Made by a program: the position numbers and the translations under genes
Source: Agarophyton chilense
Lineage: Eukaryota; Rhodophyta; Florideophyceae; Gracilariales; Gracilariaceae
NCBI GenBank assembly: GCA_030374765.1
Contig: JARGXX010000096.1
Coordinates: 930,001 to 994,000 of the forward strand
Direction: 5' to 3'
Length of the DNA: 64,000 nucleotides
Shown: positions 32,625 to 43,485 of the stretch, in pieces
Numbering within the stretch: position 1 is the stretch's first letter
Layout of the letters: the number at the start of each line of letters is the position of its first letter
Notes under the pieces: model-generated
Databases searched by the model: none
Told to the model about the DNA's origin: nothing
Seen by the model: only the letters and a program-made list of their open reading frames with translations

Positions 32625-33824
32625 TCACTGGGGCGGCTCAGTAGTAACCTCGTCGTCTTCAATGGAACCTGCAAGAGCAAAACCGGGGCTGGGATAACCC
32701 GAGGAGCCTATTATACCACTAGGACCAGCACCAGCGAGCCTAACACGCTTCTTCGGCAGAGATTCACCTGAGGATCTATTGTCACCCTCGGAAGCCTCCT
32801 GGTCGCTCAAATGTAGACCATACCAGGCATCCAAGTGGGCTGTAACCCTCTGGGACATCACTAGGGTGTTCTGTGGCAGGAGATTGACGATAGCTGTCTT
32901 TATATCTTGATTCAGTTGAACAATCGAGGTGCAGCGCGTCGAGCGACGCACCCAGGAGCAAGTTTCACCCAGAACTGCCGCAATGTTCATCAAAACAGTA
33001 ACACCAACGGTACGGCAGACATGACGGAGATCCGAAGCTGCAGCCGTGACCGAAGCGGGAATATGGGGCAATGGAGAGGGCGGAGCGATGTTGACGCCCA
33101 CAATGGACGTCTGAGCCATCGCATCACCTACAGAACTAGCGGCATCGACAGTAATCTCTCCAGAATGCATGTTCACTAGGGCGACGGGTGGCTCATATGA
33201 GAGTTCGTCCTGAGGAGCAGAGCCTGGAGGAGCTGGAGGAGGGTAGGCGGTCGGCAGCAGAACATTAAAGTCTGCCGGAAATTGGACGCCCTCCACGGGT
33301 AGGATGAAGTGATCTTCACCGAAGGACTCTCCATCGGACATAACAGCAGGAACCAACGGCGTGGCTTCCAAACCAGGCTCGAAGCACTGGGGATCAAAAC
33401 CAATGGCCTTCGGGTAGTATTCAGTCCCATGACGTCTCGGAATGTCCGATTGTAAATTCCTCAAAAACTTGACGTGATAGGCACGAGTTTCATCCAGACT
33501 GTGCGGAGGTAGCGGAATCAACGTGAACCAGTCAATATTGTGATCATACCAAAGCAACCCGGAAGTCTTGCTCCACTTCAATTGTGGGACATCATCCAAA
33601 AAAGTCTAGGCCTTCTCGAAGGCGAACTGGGTCCCACGAAGTATATTATGGATGCCCAGGTTCCTTCGTGAATAGATCATGATGTCCGGAAGTGGAATTA
33701 GACAATCTCTAGGATCGGGTATGTGCTCGTCGTGCCATACCCTCCAATCATCCGAACGGACACCACCACGGACTCTGTATTTCTCGTGGTATCCAAGAAG
33801 CCCATAAGAGAAATCACGCGGGAT
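32625..33824 (-). pseudogene. Long antisense ORF inside the gypsy element
   Basis: On the minus strand a single frame is open for 400 codons between 33824 and 32625, interrupted only by one TAG at 33606-33608; a TGA at 33825-33827 is in the same frame. The N-terminal part reads naturally across the TAG (RVWHDEHIPDPRDCLIPLPD, IMIYSRRNLGIHN, LRGTQFAFEKA, stop, TFLDDVPQLKW). The C-terminal half is Ala/Pro-rich, ending acidic. It lies between the chromodomain and the 3' LTR. It matches no family I know and has no ATG at the open-frame limit (an in-frame ATG lies near 33680). Function unknown; gag, pol or env homology is not apparent. Confidence 0.5.
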
Positions 33825-35235
33825 TCAAGAAAGAGTACCTGTGAGGACTACCAAGACCTTCGGTCATTTTCATCGCCCATAAGCTGGGACGAAGGGACGA
33901 ATGATACGTCTCTATGGACGGCGTGGGAACCAAAACGAGCGGCGAGATACGCCAGTAGAGAGCCCATGGGTTCTCATCCACGCGGGGAAGCGACAGTTAT
34001 AGCGCAGGATGTTTATTTGATCTCATGCCTTGAAATTTCACCTGGTTTCAACAGAAGAAGAACTCCAGGGATTGACGCCAACGACCATCGGGCTCATGCA
34101 TCTAGTTCCATTTGACACTATTGGACATCCAAAACAGGCGGTCATACGGCGGTCTAAAGCACATGAGCGCCAAGAGGTTGTAACCCGCCGGGGAAAATCT
34201 CACGTGAGGCGAAATGAAGCCCTCGTATAGGTCCAAAAAGAGTTAGTTAACCCTGAACTGGTACTTGGCTTCCTCTCAACAGCGAATATAAGGCATGTAA
34301 GCTTAGACGAGGGTACGACAGCGCGTCGTCGAACGCGGATCCGCAAAACCATGCAACCAACGGGTATATCACGAGATGTTGCGCGCTTTCTTACTGCCCC
34401 TCCGGAAATTGGGAATCTAAGCGAACCTCCAGGAATCGAGATACAAGTGAAAAAATCTCTAGTATTCTTCCACAGAGTTCGGCAGAATAGCATGACACAC
34501 TGCTCGCTTGTTTTGCCCGATGGTATGGTCATAACGGTCCCCGGGGCGCTCATACGCCACTTGTCATCCCGAGGAGCTCCCCGTTCGGTTGTTCGAAGCC
34601 ATTGGGCTGCTGCCCACAGATTGGTCTGTCGAGAAATGAATAGGGAAACCGACGAACGGGACAATGGCTGGAGGGAGATTGGCGTATTTGGCGGGCTTGC
34701 AAGGCGAGTTCGGTATCGCGCGTGATCAATGGAGGAATAACACAAAGGGAAGAAGGGAAGATGGGACGAAATTGGGCAGGATGAACGACGGAAACTCGAA
34801 TGGACGAAACACGCTCCGTAATTCACTGCGGACGACGCGGGTAGAGACGCCAAAGTAACAGCGGATAATACGGAAAGCAGCGATGACCACACTCAGTGAG
34901 CGTAAAGTACCTCAAGCGAATTAATTTCCAATCTGGCGCAAAGGGTCAGCCCGTTCGTATTCATCTTCCCGAACATGGTGGCAACGCGACACCCCGTGGC
35001 GCCTAATGGTAACTAGAGCAACCAAGCACTCTCGTCCCCAGATTGTTCATGGGACGCCGACATGTCCGATACGGCACCGCTTGTGTCCATGCCATTAGGA
35101 TGTTGATGATCACGAGGTTTTGACCCTGAAGGCAGGATTGAGCTTCACCTATACACCTAATTACTGCCAGACTCCCAGGAAAGTGTGAGGCAATTTGGAC
35201 TTCGCCGTGACGGTCGAATCCTAAGGCGGAAGGTA
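33825..35235. other. 3' internal region of the gypsy element
   Basis: Frames on both strands (plus 34351-34725, minus 34892-34200) have protein-like stretches but no recognisable domain and no clear strand. A purine-rich tract, AAGGCGGAAGG (about 35223-35233), directly before the 3' LTR is the likely plus-strand primer. Confidence 0.45.
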
Positions 35236-35681
35236 TTTGAAGGAGCGACGATTAATGTTTAGTATTGTAAGCCACCAGGGCCTGAGGTATTTTACAGACG
35301 ACACGTGGACTGGCCAACCTCAGCTGGACATGTTTAGATAATTATTTTATTTTAGTTTGTGTGATAGAATAGATTCATAGTTCAAGGTAGATCCCAGCCC
35401 CTCGCCATTGATATTTACTTGGCTCGAGTGACGCTTCCCCCTTAGAATTAGGTAGGCACCGTTAGGATACTAAATTACCCCCTTTGATACATTAGTTCCA
35501 CCAATTGGTCTTCAAACCATCGTTTCCTTAGAGTCGACCTGTAGTACTACGCATTAAACGCCCGCTTATGGCATCAAGTACTCTGGGAGTACCACCTTCA
35601 AGGATATGGACCTTAGGACCCTCTCTAACACGATATCTCAGGATGAGACCAGTACGCTGACCCGAAAGTCATTGCGTTACA
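35236..35681 (+). repeat. 3' LTR
   Basis: 446 bp, co-linear with 25406-25851. It starts TTTGAAGGAGC (one base off the TG start) and ends GCGTTACA. Confidence 0.93.
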
Positions 35682-35686
35682 ATCTG
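35682..35686. repeat. Target site duplication (right) ATCTG
   Basis: Exact copy of 25401-25405. Confidence 0.85.
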
Positions 35687-36199
35687 CAGCGGCGTGGACG
35701 TTGCCTGTAATGAAAAAACAGCTTTAGTGAAGAGTGGCAAGTCTGGCTCCTAAACCCTTGCTTGTTTGTAATAAAGACCAGAAAAAAGAGTTATAGGTTT
35801 GTTACTTAAACACGAAACGTTCCGAAAGCGTCCTTTATTCCAGAAACAAGGACACTTTTCCCTTATTTGAAAAGGGCTGCTAGATACATGACTCAAATCC
35901 GAATCTCTATTGAATAAAATGACCATAAAGACTGCGTGCTTGGGAAACAAGACGTCCTGGAACAGGAAGGACGATTTTTGATCATTGATTTAGGCACATG
36001 TTGGAATAAGGATTCCTCTTTTCGACAGCTTGTCCAAAAATAAGAATACTGTGTTCGTTTTCCCTTTTCCGTAAGAAAAAATAGGCACAGAATCAGCCTT
36101 CACTTCCTACCAACATCTAAGAGGGATGTTTAACGGTTGCAGTATTACATGGGGGCTTCACACTGGGTATCTTATTGACAATCATCACACGAAGCGGCG
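35687..36199. other. Flank between gypsy elements
   Basis: Right flank of the complete gypsy insertion. On the minus strand a pyrimidine stretch plus ACAG at about 35706-35720 looks like a splice acceptor in front of a frame that would continue into 25400-25200 once the element is removed. No recognised protein. Confidence 0.3.
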
Positions 36200-36627
36200 T
36201 ATTCAACTACATCTCCGTAAATTCCAGGCCAGTATTCATATCAATCTATGGTGTGGAATATCTTGTTACTTTCAAGATGACTGCTATCATGGCGCTCCGC
36301 CATTGCTTCTCTCCTTTAATTTCCTTCCATCGTCATTTACAGTCTTCCCTCGTTGGATTCTGATCAATATAGACATTTTCAATCGAAATGGAATTTCATC
36401 GCATGCCACTTTATCTTGTTGTCAACAGGCTTGTCTGCAATGTCCCTTTGAAACAATTTGATCATCTTCCGCGTTCAAAAGGTCTGTGCGTACCCATCTT
36501 TTACGCGCTTTGCCATATATTTGCTCTCCAATTTCATCATTTTCAATGCGGGGAGGTGAACGACCCGTCTGCTCAACGCATCAAGAACTACGTTCAGTCC
36601 TCCAGGGACGTTTGGAATCTCAAAGTT

Positions 36628-36942
36628 TTACTCGTGGATGTCTTTTGGCCACCTGGCTTGACGTCTTGAAAGCCTTGCCTTTGATTGAAGATACTTGATG
36701 GCTTCGTGATCGGTATAGAAGATGAACCTCCAGCCTCTCACATAAACACTCCAATCTTCCAATCCTATCATAAAAGAAACCAACTCTGGGTCCACAGTGT
36801 CTCGATTTGACTCCGTGTCAGACAACTTGTATGATAAAAACGATACAGAATGCCCATTCTGGTCCAGTGATGCCCCACCCACATACTTGAAGGTATCTGC
36901 CGACACTACGAATATCTCATAGGCTCTTGCATGCACAAGCAC
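36628..36942 (-). pseudogene. RNase H of gypsy element 2
   Basis: EIFVVSADTFKYVGGASLDQ, VSFLSYKLSDTESN, ELVSFMIGLEDW and FIFYTDHEAIKYL follow the Ty3/gypsy RNase H pattern (Asp, Glu, Asp/His positions), ending with SRRQARW. Confidence 0.82.
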
Positions 36943-37119
36943 AGGAGCGAAACTTTACGCGGTCTTCAAAGCAAAGAAAGAGCTTTCCAGCCCTTGTTCC
37001 CAAACAAAAGACTTTTCTCGCACAAGATCTTGCATTGGTCTGATAATGCCGGCAAATATCTTGATAAAGCGACGATAGAAGTTGGCCAAGTCTATGAAGC
37101 TCTGAATATCATTGATGCT

Positions 37120-37994
37120 CTATGGGGTCTTCCACTCGTGAAAAGCATCCATTAGGAGATGCTTCACAGAAACTCCATTCATCAATACACGGTACCCCAA
37201 GAAGTACACTTCGCCGCCCCCGATAGAGCACTTGCTGCTCTTCGCAAAGAGTTTATCTAGGTGCTTTATTTGGAAAAGGCGTCTTAAATGCTCCCGGTGC
37301 TCTTCAATAGGCTTAATATACACCAGTACACCGTCCAAAAACGCACTAGACACTCTCCATTTAGATCCCGAAAGATAATGGACATAAGTCTTGTGAATGC
37401 CGCCTGTTTTTTTGCGAGCACGAAGCACAGTACCCTCCACTCGACTGACCCAAGGCTGTCCGAATGCCTGTTTTGGCCCATTCTTACTCCTTGACCCAGT
37501 ATTTGATGGTAAGCTCCAATCAAGTCTATTTGTGAAAAGATCCTGGCACCGGACACTCCATGTAAAGCTTCATTGAGGAGAGGTAATGGATTTGCGTCTG
37601 GTATGGTGATCTTGTTTAACGCACGATAGTCGCATACAAATCTGAGCGACCCGTCTTCTTTCTTCCTAAAAAGAATAATGGCGCTCCGCAAGGAGATGAA
37701 TGGTCTTATAAAGCCCTTTTGAAGAAGGGACTGCTATTTCTTCTTCAGTTCCTGAAGCTCTTCGGTCGACAACCTCATAACCAAACGCACTGGCGGAGAC
37801 TCGTCCGACATCAGCTTTTCTTCGAAATCCACGTATCCTCGGGGTGGTAGCTCGTTCGGTAACTCTTCCACAAATATGTCACTTAAATTATCAATCACGT
37901 CTTGAAACTGTTCCTTGACTACCGCACTGCTTGCACTCGGTAGCAAGCTGACCACATACAGCTTGCACAGTTTCTTTTGGACGAATTTCCTCAT
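37120..37994 (-). pseudogene. Reverse transcriptase of gypsy element 2
   Basis: Three overlapping frames. One has PNELPPRGYVDFEEKL and LSTEELQELKK (N-terminal). One has AIILFRKKEDGSLRFVCDYR, KITIPDANPLPL and FSQIDLIGAYHQI. One has SSAFLDGVLVYI and LFAKSSKCSIGGGEVYFLGY. The YLDD catalytic box reads FLDG, so the second Asp is lost. Confidence 0.82.
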
Positions 37995-38521
37995 TTTCTT
38001 CGAAGAAATGAGTTGGAATTCAACAGTATCAGATCTGCTGTACTCTTAAGGGTAAATGATTCATTTGAATCCAATATCGCGTACCACTTGAATATTGTTG
38101 GTCTTCTAGTCGATAGCTGGGTTGAATACACAATGCCATCGTCGACCGGCTATGACTGTCATATTGCGCTCAAAATTATTGTCAGAAGGTAGGAATAGCT
38201 TTTGCTCTCTTGCAAGTCCTCGCACGAAAAAGGTTCCCTCCGCCTTACAAACAATCACGACGATCAACATATCACCTGGCTCAACCCAAAATGCATCCTT
38301 CTTTACTGATACTCCACACGATTGCGCAGTTTTGCTTGACGTAAAAATGCGGTAGGCTCTGGAATTGACAAAGATATTGACCGTTTATCCCTTTAGCAGT
38401 TATATATACGTCTCCGAAATATCACCCCCTGCCTCCAAGGACGATAGTTTGAGCGGATATTCTTATGATCGCTGAATTAGTAGTTGCTTGTTTCATCAGA
38501 AGGCTTTTAGGAAGCCCTCTT

Positions 38522-39290
38522 TTAACGGAGTGAGTAGCTCGGGTCCCTCCATCTATTCCGGTAGTAATCTATGCAGCGCTCATAATTGAAATGCAGAGGC
38601 TTCTCTCCAATCTGCGCAGGACCCCGGCTCTCAAAGGGAGTCGTCTTTTCTTGGTTTCTTGTCCTTACCCTTCTTCCAATTAGCTGTGCTTCTTGACTCT
38701 CCTGACCCACCATAGCCCTTGCTCTTTTCTTCCCAGCAGCCTGCTTCGAACTGAATTGAGACTGCTTCTCTGCACTCTCGTGTTAAGTGGTGGTCACATC
38801 GCCCACGAGCTCGAATAAATCTGACATTACAGTATCCGCTCTTGGTTCCCCGCGTGGAAATTCCTTGTGTACCTTCTCTTTATATTTCTTCAACGCACTC
38901 AAGGAAAAGCACACGCATGCCTCTTTCAGAGGCGTGCCAGGAATTTCGATCAGCTTCTTGAATCTCATAACATCTTCATTCATGGAAATTTTCATCTTTC
39001 AATCCATGAGCTCGATCTTGGCCCTTGTGGTATCATCTGAGTTTACTAGTTCTCTCTTCATTGCATTACAGAGTTCATCTATCCTTTGAGGTATGATGTC
39101 CTTGTCTTCTATCCTCTCTAACCACGAAGCGGCTGATTCCGTAAATTAATACTCTGCCAGCGCCAGAATCCTAGCCTCATCGAAGTTTTAGAAAACACGT
39201 GCTTTCTTGACATTGTAGATGAAACTACTGGTTATGGCAGATGTAAAATTGTCTTCTTTCTCCGAAAAGAACTGAATACTGGACGTGCGG
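38522..39290 (-). pseudogene. gag-like region of gypsy element 2
   Basis: Decayed frames carry FTESAASWLERIED, RIDELCNAMKRELVNSDD and MNEDVMRFKKL, then a basic tail. The Trp and helix spacing are like Ty3/gypsy capsid (AxxW then long helices). The position just upstream of RT supports this. Confidence 0.5.
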
Positions 39291-39295
39291 GATAC

Positions 39296-39944
39296 TGTAA
39301 TATTTTTAACATGTCGGTAGAAACGATAGGTTGATTTCCCGTGAAGTCGTGGTTAAAGCTCACAAGGGAGTGGTATAGTCAGTATTATTATATGAAGCGG
39401 CATCTTGCATAGAATGCAACTGGACAGCATGTATTGGTGGAATACGTGGTGGCACGAGTTGAGTAGCTGGCCACGGCGCCTACGCGTTAGCGACACTTTC
39501 TTGGGAAATGCCATATTGGAAACGGCACATTTAGTGTCGATCGAGGTGTCAGACTTTACAACCCTTCATAGCTAAAGTTCATTAGGGACCATACGAGTAC
39601 AGTTATTTGGCTAAGCGGCTAACCACCGGGTATTATTTACGTATTATTTGGGACCTCACCCTGTTACGCAGTGTATAATGTATCAGAGTTGAGTCCTAAC
39701 TCCAAGTAAAGGAGAAAACATATGGTATAATGACTCTTCTGTTCGTCGCTTAGGTCTCATTAACCGGAGATCCGGAGGAGGTACAATACAGAGTTATCCC
39801 ACAATTATTTCTCGAACGGTCTCGTTTCTTACGTTTCATCTACATTCTACAGTTGCACTATTCACCCTTGCTGTCTAGTAGTGTCCTTTCAACCCACTTC
39901 CAGCTCCCTGGTGTTGTAGATCTACCACCTCTTTTACCTTCGCA
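39296..39944. repeat. LTR-like repeat, copy A (649 bp)
   Basis: Co-linear with 42836-43485 over its whole length (about 75-80% identical by eye). It runs TGTAATA to CCTTCGCA on plus. On the minus strand it would lie directly upstream of the gag of gypsy element 2, so it may be that element's 5' LTR. I find no target duplication. Confidence 0.65.
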
Positions 39945-41172
39945 CCCAGCACCACCTCGGTAAGTAACTCTGGATGCCACAGCCGATAACTCTGCCCTTA
40001 AGTTTTACTTTCCAAAGTGATCCTGTTAGTCGTGAGACGATCTTTTCGCATTTCTGGAATTCTTAGTCTTCTTCTTTTCCCTAACTTTCAGGACAACACG
40101 GGAGACTAAGGAAGTACAATTAACCAGGGCGTCAATGTCCATCAAGATACGGCGAGGTTGCTTCTGAAGGGCCTGCCGATCCGCATTCCTGTTCTCGGTG
40201 GAAACAACATCTTTCGCAGTACTTTTTTGTACCACTGCGACATGATCGACTAGATCTATCTTCTTCAGCTTCAACCCATCGATCGACTAAGACCTTGCGC
40301 CCCCGAAACCGACGGCACGAGTGTCGTCCCTACTTATTTTCGACCTACAAGTGATCTCCGAGTGACTAATTTTCCCAAAACGGCCAATCGCTTGTCTTGA
40401 TCACGATAGACGGGAAACGGTTTAAACCATGCCCCTACTTTTTGCAGAAACTACACGTACATTCTTTGTCCGCGGAAGCTTCAGGAGTTTTGAACTTCTT
40501 CCCGATAACCAGAGAAAGCTTCGTGAGTTGCCCCGTCAACTTGTCAATCTCACTCTCCAACTGTTGAGGGGTTTCAGGGCAAGCGTTTGGTCTCGAGAGA
40601 ATCTTCTGTTTCCAATCAGGGACGACAGGATTATAGAAAAGAAAGTTTTGTTACTCATTTAATACTCATTGACTGCTTTCTAAAACGTTTCGTAGTCTCT
40701 CTTGGACCGATACCTAACGAAACCATTCATATCCGATATGTATGCGACTGAATTGCGAACCAAACAGAAGAAGGCTTGTCGTTTAATTCAGAGCGTTTAT
40801 AAAATGTGTCTACATATGCTTGAGAGCCCAGCACATCTATTGAATAGAGCTAAGCATCCACAACTAAGCGTAATTCTTCATCAGGAGACGCTTTTTCTTA
40901 ACTTTCGCCAGAAGCTTCGACTTTACGATGGTGTACTCTTTGGTGTTTTTGGTCAAGATAGGTTCTCGTGCAAAGTTCTCATAGAAGAAATCAAACTCGG
41001 TTCCTTCTAAACAGCACAAAAGTTGTAGGGCATTATCTATGTCACACTTACCTTGCATGATGACATTTTTGTACGAGAAGAAGAACCTTCCGAAATCAGC
41101 TGACGAATTAACGGTGAACAAAACGCGGGGAATTCTTGAAGACAAAGTTGAAATTGTTGTTTCTTCGAACAT
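39945..41172 (-). pseudogene. Third gypsy remnant: gag capsid, zinc knuckle, protease piece
   Basis: On the minus strand, 41172-40864 carries a gag capsid-like stretch (DIDNALQLLCCLEGTEFDFF, YENFAREPILTKNTKEY). About 40620-40400 carries PETPQQLESEIDKLTGQL followed by a degraded CCHC knuckle (CSFCKK-stop-GHGLNRF, last Cys replaced). The frame at 40274-40026 has RRILMDIDALVNCTSLVSRV, a possible retropepsin remnant. It is distinct from the gag of element 2. Confidence 0.6.
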
Positions 41173-41215
41173 TACATGCGGTACCGTGAAAGCTTTTCAT
41201 TTTTTGGCAAGCATA

Positions 41216-41270
41216 TATGCAGTATAGGGAACACATAAAATGGCATTTTATGTGTTCCCTATACTGCATA
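41216..41270. repeat. Near-perfect 27-bp palindrome
   Basis: Arms 41216-41242 and 41244-41270 are perfect reverse complements with a single-base spacer. The sequence contains TATAGGGAACACAT, which nearly matches TATAGTGAACACAT at about 41467, close to the end of the following transposon copy. Confidence 0.95.
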
Positions 41271-42835
41271 CAAATTTGTATGGCATAGTAGTTAGGCCAG
41301 TTTCGGTCTTATCTGAAACAAATTATATGTCGCTCAAACTGAAATTTAGCCCGATCGGTACAACGAATTGCAGAATGTTTTGGTGAGGAACGTTTGAACA
41401 CCAGACGGACGAACTTGACGACATCAACACATGTCGAGAATTCTCAAAATTGTCTAATGATTCCTATAGTGAACACATGTTGTTTCACACAAGCTATCTA
41501 ATATGGACGACACGCGCGATTGTTTACCGAAAAACATACACACTACTCAACACGCCCTTTTTGAGAGGGTTTTTGATTTGCTCTACCTCCAGAGGATAAA
41601 CGGCGCCTTGTTCTACCTACCGAAATAGACTTTTCATTTCCAGTTTCTAGTACTCCTTCATCGTTACCACCACTGTCTCGAGCAATCGGAGCATTTGTAT
41701 GTCTTTTTTTGAGCTCTCCGGCCGAAAGCAAAACTGTCCAACAGCTTTTGCAGAGCCCAGGGTACGTACAAATGCACAATGGTATAAAACAGAGAGAACG
41801 GCTGTATGAAGTTCTATGCCCCCTCCATCCTTCCCTATGCTGACCGCAAAGTGCACAATACTGCCCTATTTTTTTCCTGCTTTGGCGTATGACCTGCGAC
41901 AGACAAACGAAGACAAGTTCCATATATAGAATTGAAAAAGTGGAGCCGATTCCGTTTCCGTCCTTGAGCCAATTCAATCAACCTTCGACCTTCCCCGCTT
42001 TCAACCTCGAAGTCATTATGTGCTTCTAGCTTAACAGGGTTGGATTATAGTTTCTCGGCGTTACTCAGCAGCTCTTGAGAAACATCAAACATAAAATCCG
42101 CGGTAGATTGTACTTTGTTCAGGCCGTTCCGACAACTTTCTAAAAATTTTAATACTTCAGAAGAATCCAGAAGCTCTTTTCTTTCAAAAATCCTCCATGC
42201 AAGGAAGGCATTGAGGGCTACAGTTTTGAGACACCGGGAGACAAGCTTTTGCTCCCACTTCAGGTGTGATGTTGATGATCTGAGAATTGAACGTTGTTGG
42301 GTAGCACCATCCACACCCGCTTTAGTTTTGAAGTAGATGGTTTGAGCTGCGTGCTTGAAAAGCTTAAATGAAACTTAGGATCTCTTTGCTCTTACGTAGT
42401 TTTCAACAATCTGCCGGAATTTATGACGCGATCGAAGCGTCTCAAACAATTCTATGTCCACGAAAACCGGAAATGTACTGATCTACTCATAAGCCCATTT
42501 CAAAAGCGGGGCTACAACCTCTGCTAGAACAGTTGTGCATAAACCCAAAACACTTTTGGAGCAACATGCTACAACCACGTACAAAATGCCGGTCTCCGCG
42601 GCGGCCACATAAATGGAGCATATTAAACGGAGGACAATCAGCTGGTGCATTATTGGAGCCATGTTCTCTGTTGGAACGTGCTTTCGAAACGTTTGGTCTC
42701 CGACTTCGCAAAAAATTACATCGCTTGACGACAGGTGTATTGCGTTATAAAGACTTGTTGGGGCCACGCGAGTTTTGATTTCGATACGAATGGACACAAA
42801 CCTCCACCCATCGACCACCAGAACATGGTCCTCGT

Positions 42836-43485
42836 TGTAGTATTCTACTATGTCGGGGAATCAGATAGGTTGGTTTTTCGCGAAGTCGCGGTTGGAACTC
42901 ATAAGTGAGTGTTATCATCAGCATAGTGATATGAAGCGCCATCCCGCATAGGATGCCTAGAAGCAGAATGTCTTAGTGGAACACGTGGCGTCATGGGTCG
43001 AGTGGCTTACCACGGCGCGCGCATAGATGCGACCCTTCCTAGGGGAATGCCATATTGGCAACGGCGCATGTAGTGGCGATCCACGTGGAGGGCTTTACTA
43101 CCCTTTGTAGCTAGACGTCCATTTGGGACCATACCCATACAGTGGTTTGGCTATGTGGCTGACCACTGGGTATTATTTATATATTTATTTGGGCACTCAC
43201 CCTGGTACACAGTATATAGTGTACCAGAGGTGAGCGCCGACTCTAAGTAAAGGACACAACATGGGCATCATGACTATTCTGTTCCTCGCTTAGGATTCCT
43301 TCACCGGAGATCCGGACGAGCTATAATAGATAGTCAGCCCCCAACCACTTCACGAGCCGTCTCGTACCTACGTTCCATCAACGTTTTACAGTTGCACTGT
43401 TCACCCTCGCTGGCGAGTAGTGGCCTTACACCCCATTTCCAGCTTGCTGGTGTTGTAGCTCTACCACCCCCTTTCCTTCGCCGCA
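42836..43485. repeat. LTR-like repeat, copy B (650 bp) inside the transposon
   Basis: Homologous along its length to 39296-39944. It splits the YqaJ domain of copy 1 between the SPDG and EIK motifs. Ends are TGTAGTA and TTCGCCGCA on plus. No clear target duplication. Confidence 0.68.

Larger units (their letters stand above)
25406..35681 (+). mobile_element. Complete Ty3/gypsy chromodomain LTR retrotransposon (decayed coding)
   Basis: 10,276 bp bounded by two 446-bp LTRs and an exact 5-bp target duplication. Order: 5' LTR, primer binding site, gag, retropepsin, reverse transcriptase/RNase H, integrase, chromodomain, an extra region with a long antisense ORF, purine-rich tract, 3' LTR. Pol order (PR-RT-RH-IN) and the C-terminal chromodomain place it with Ty3/gypsy chromovirus-like elements. 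Coding is broken by stops and frame changes, and the protease catalytic triplet is altered, so it cannot be autonomous now. The LTRs differ at many positions (roughly 85-88% identical by eye), which argues for an old insertion. Confidence 0.93.
36200..39295 (-). mobile_element. Second Ty3/gypsy element remnant (minus strand)
   Basis: Read on the minus strand from high to low coordinates: a gag-like region (39290-38522), a degraded protease region, RT (37994-37120), RNase H (36942-36628) and the start of the following linker (VVLDALSRR, near 36580). No integrase and no obvious left LTR are seen, so it is truncated. All genes have stops and frame changes. Confidence 0.8.

Noticed and set aside
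34200..34892. 230-codon minus ORF near the gypsy 3' LTR as a gene
   Set aside because: No ATG context or domain, and the plus strand has equally open frames; the strand cannot be decided.
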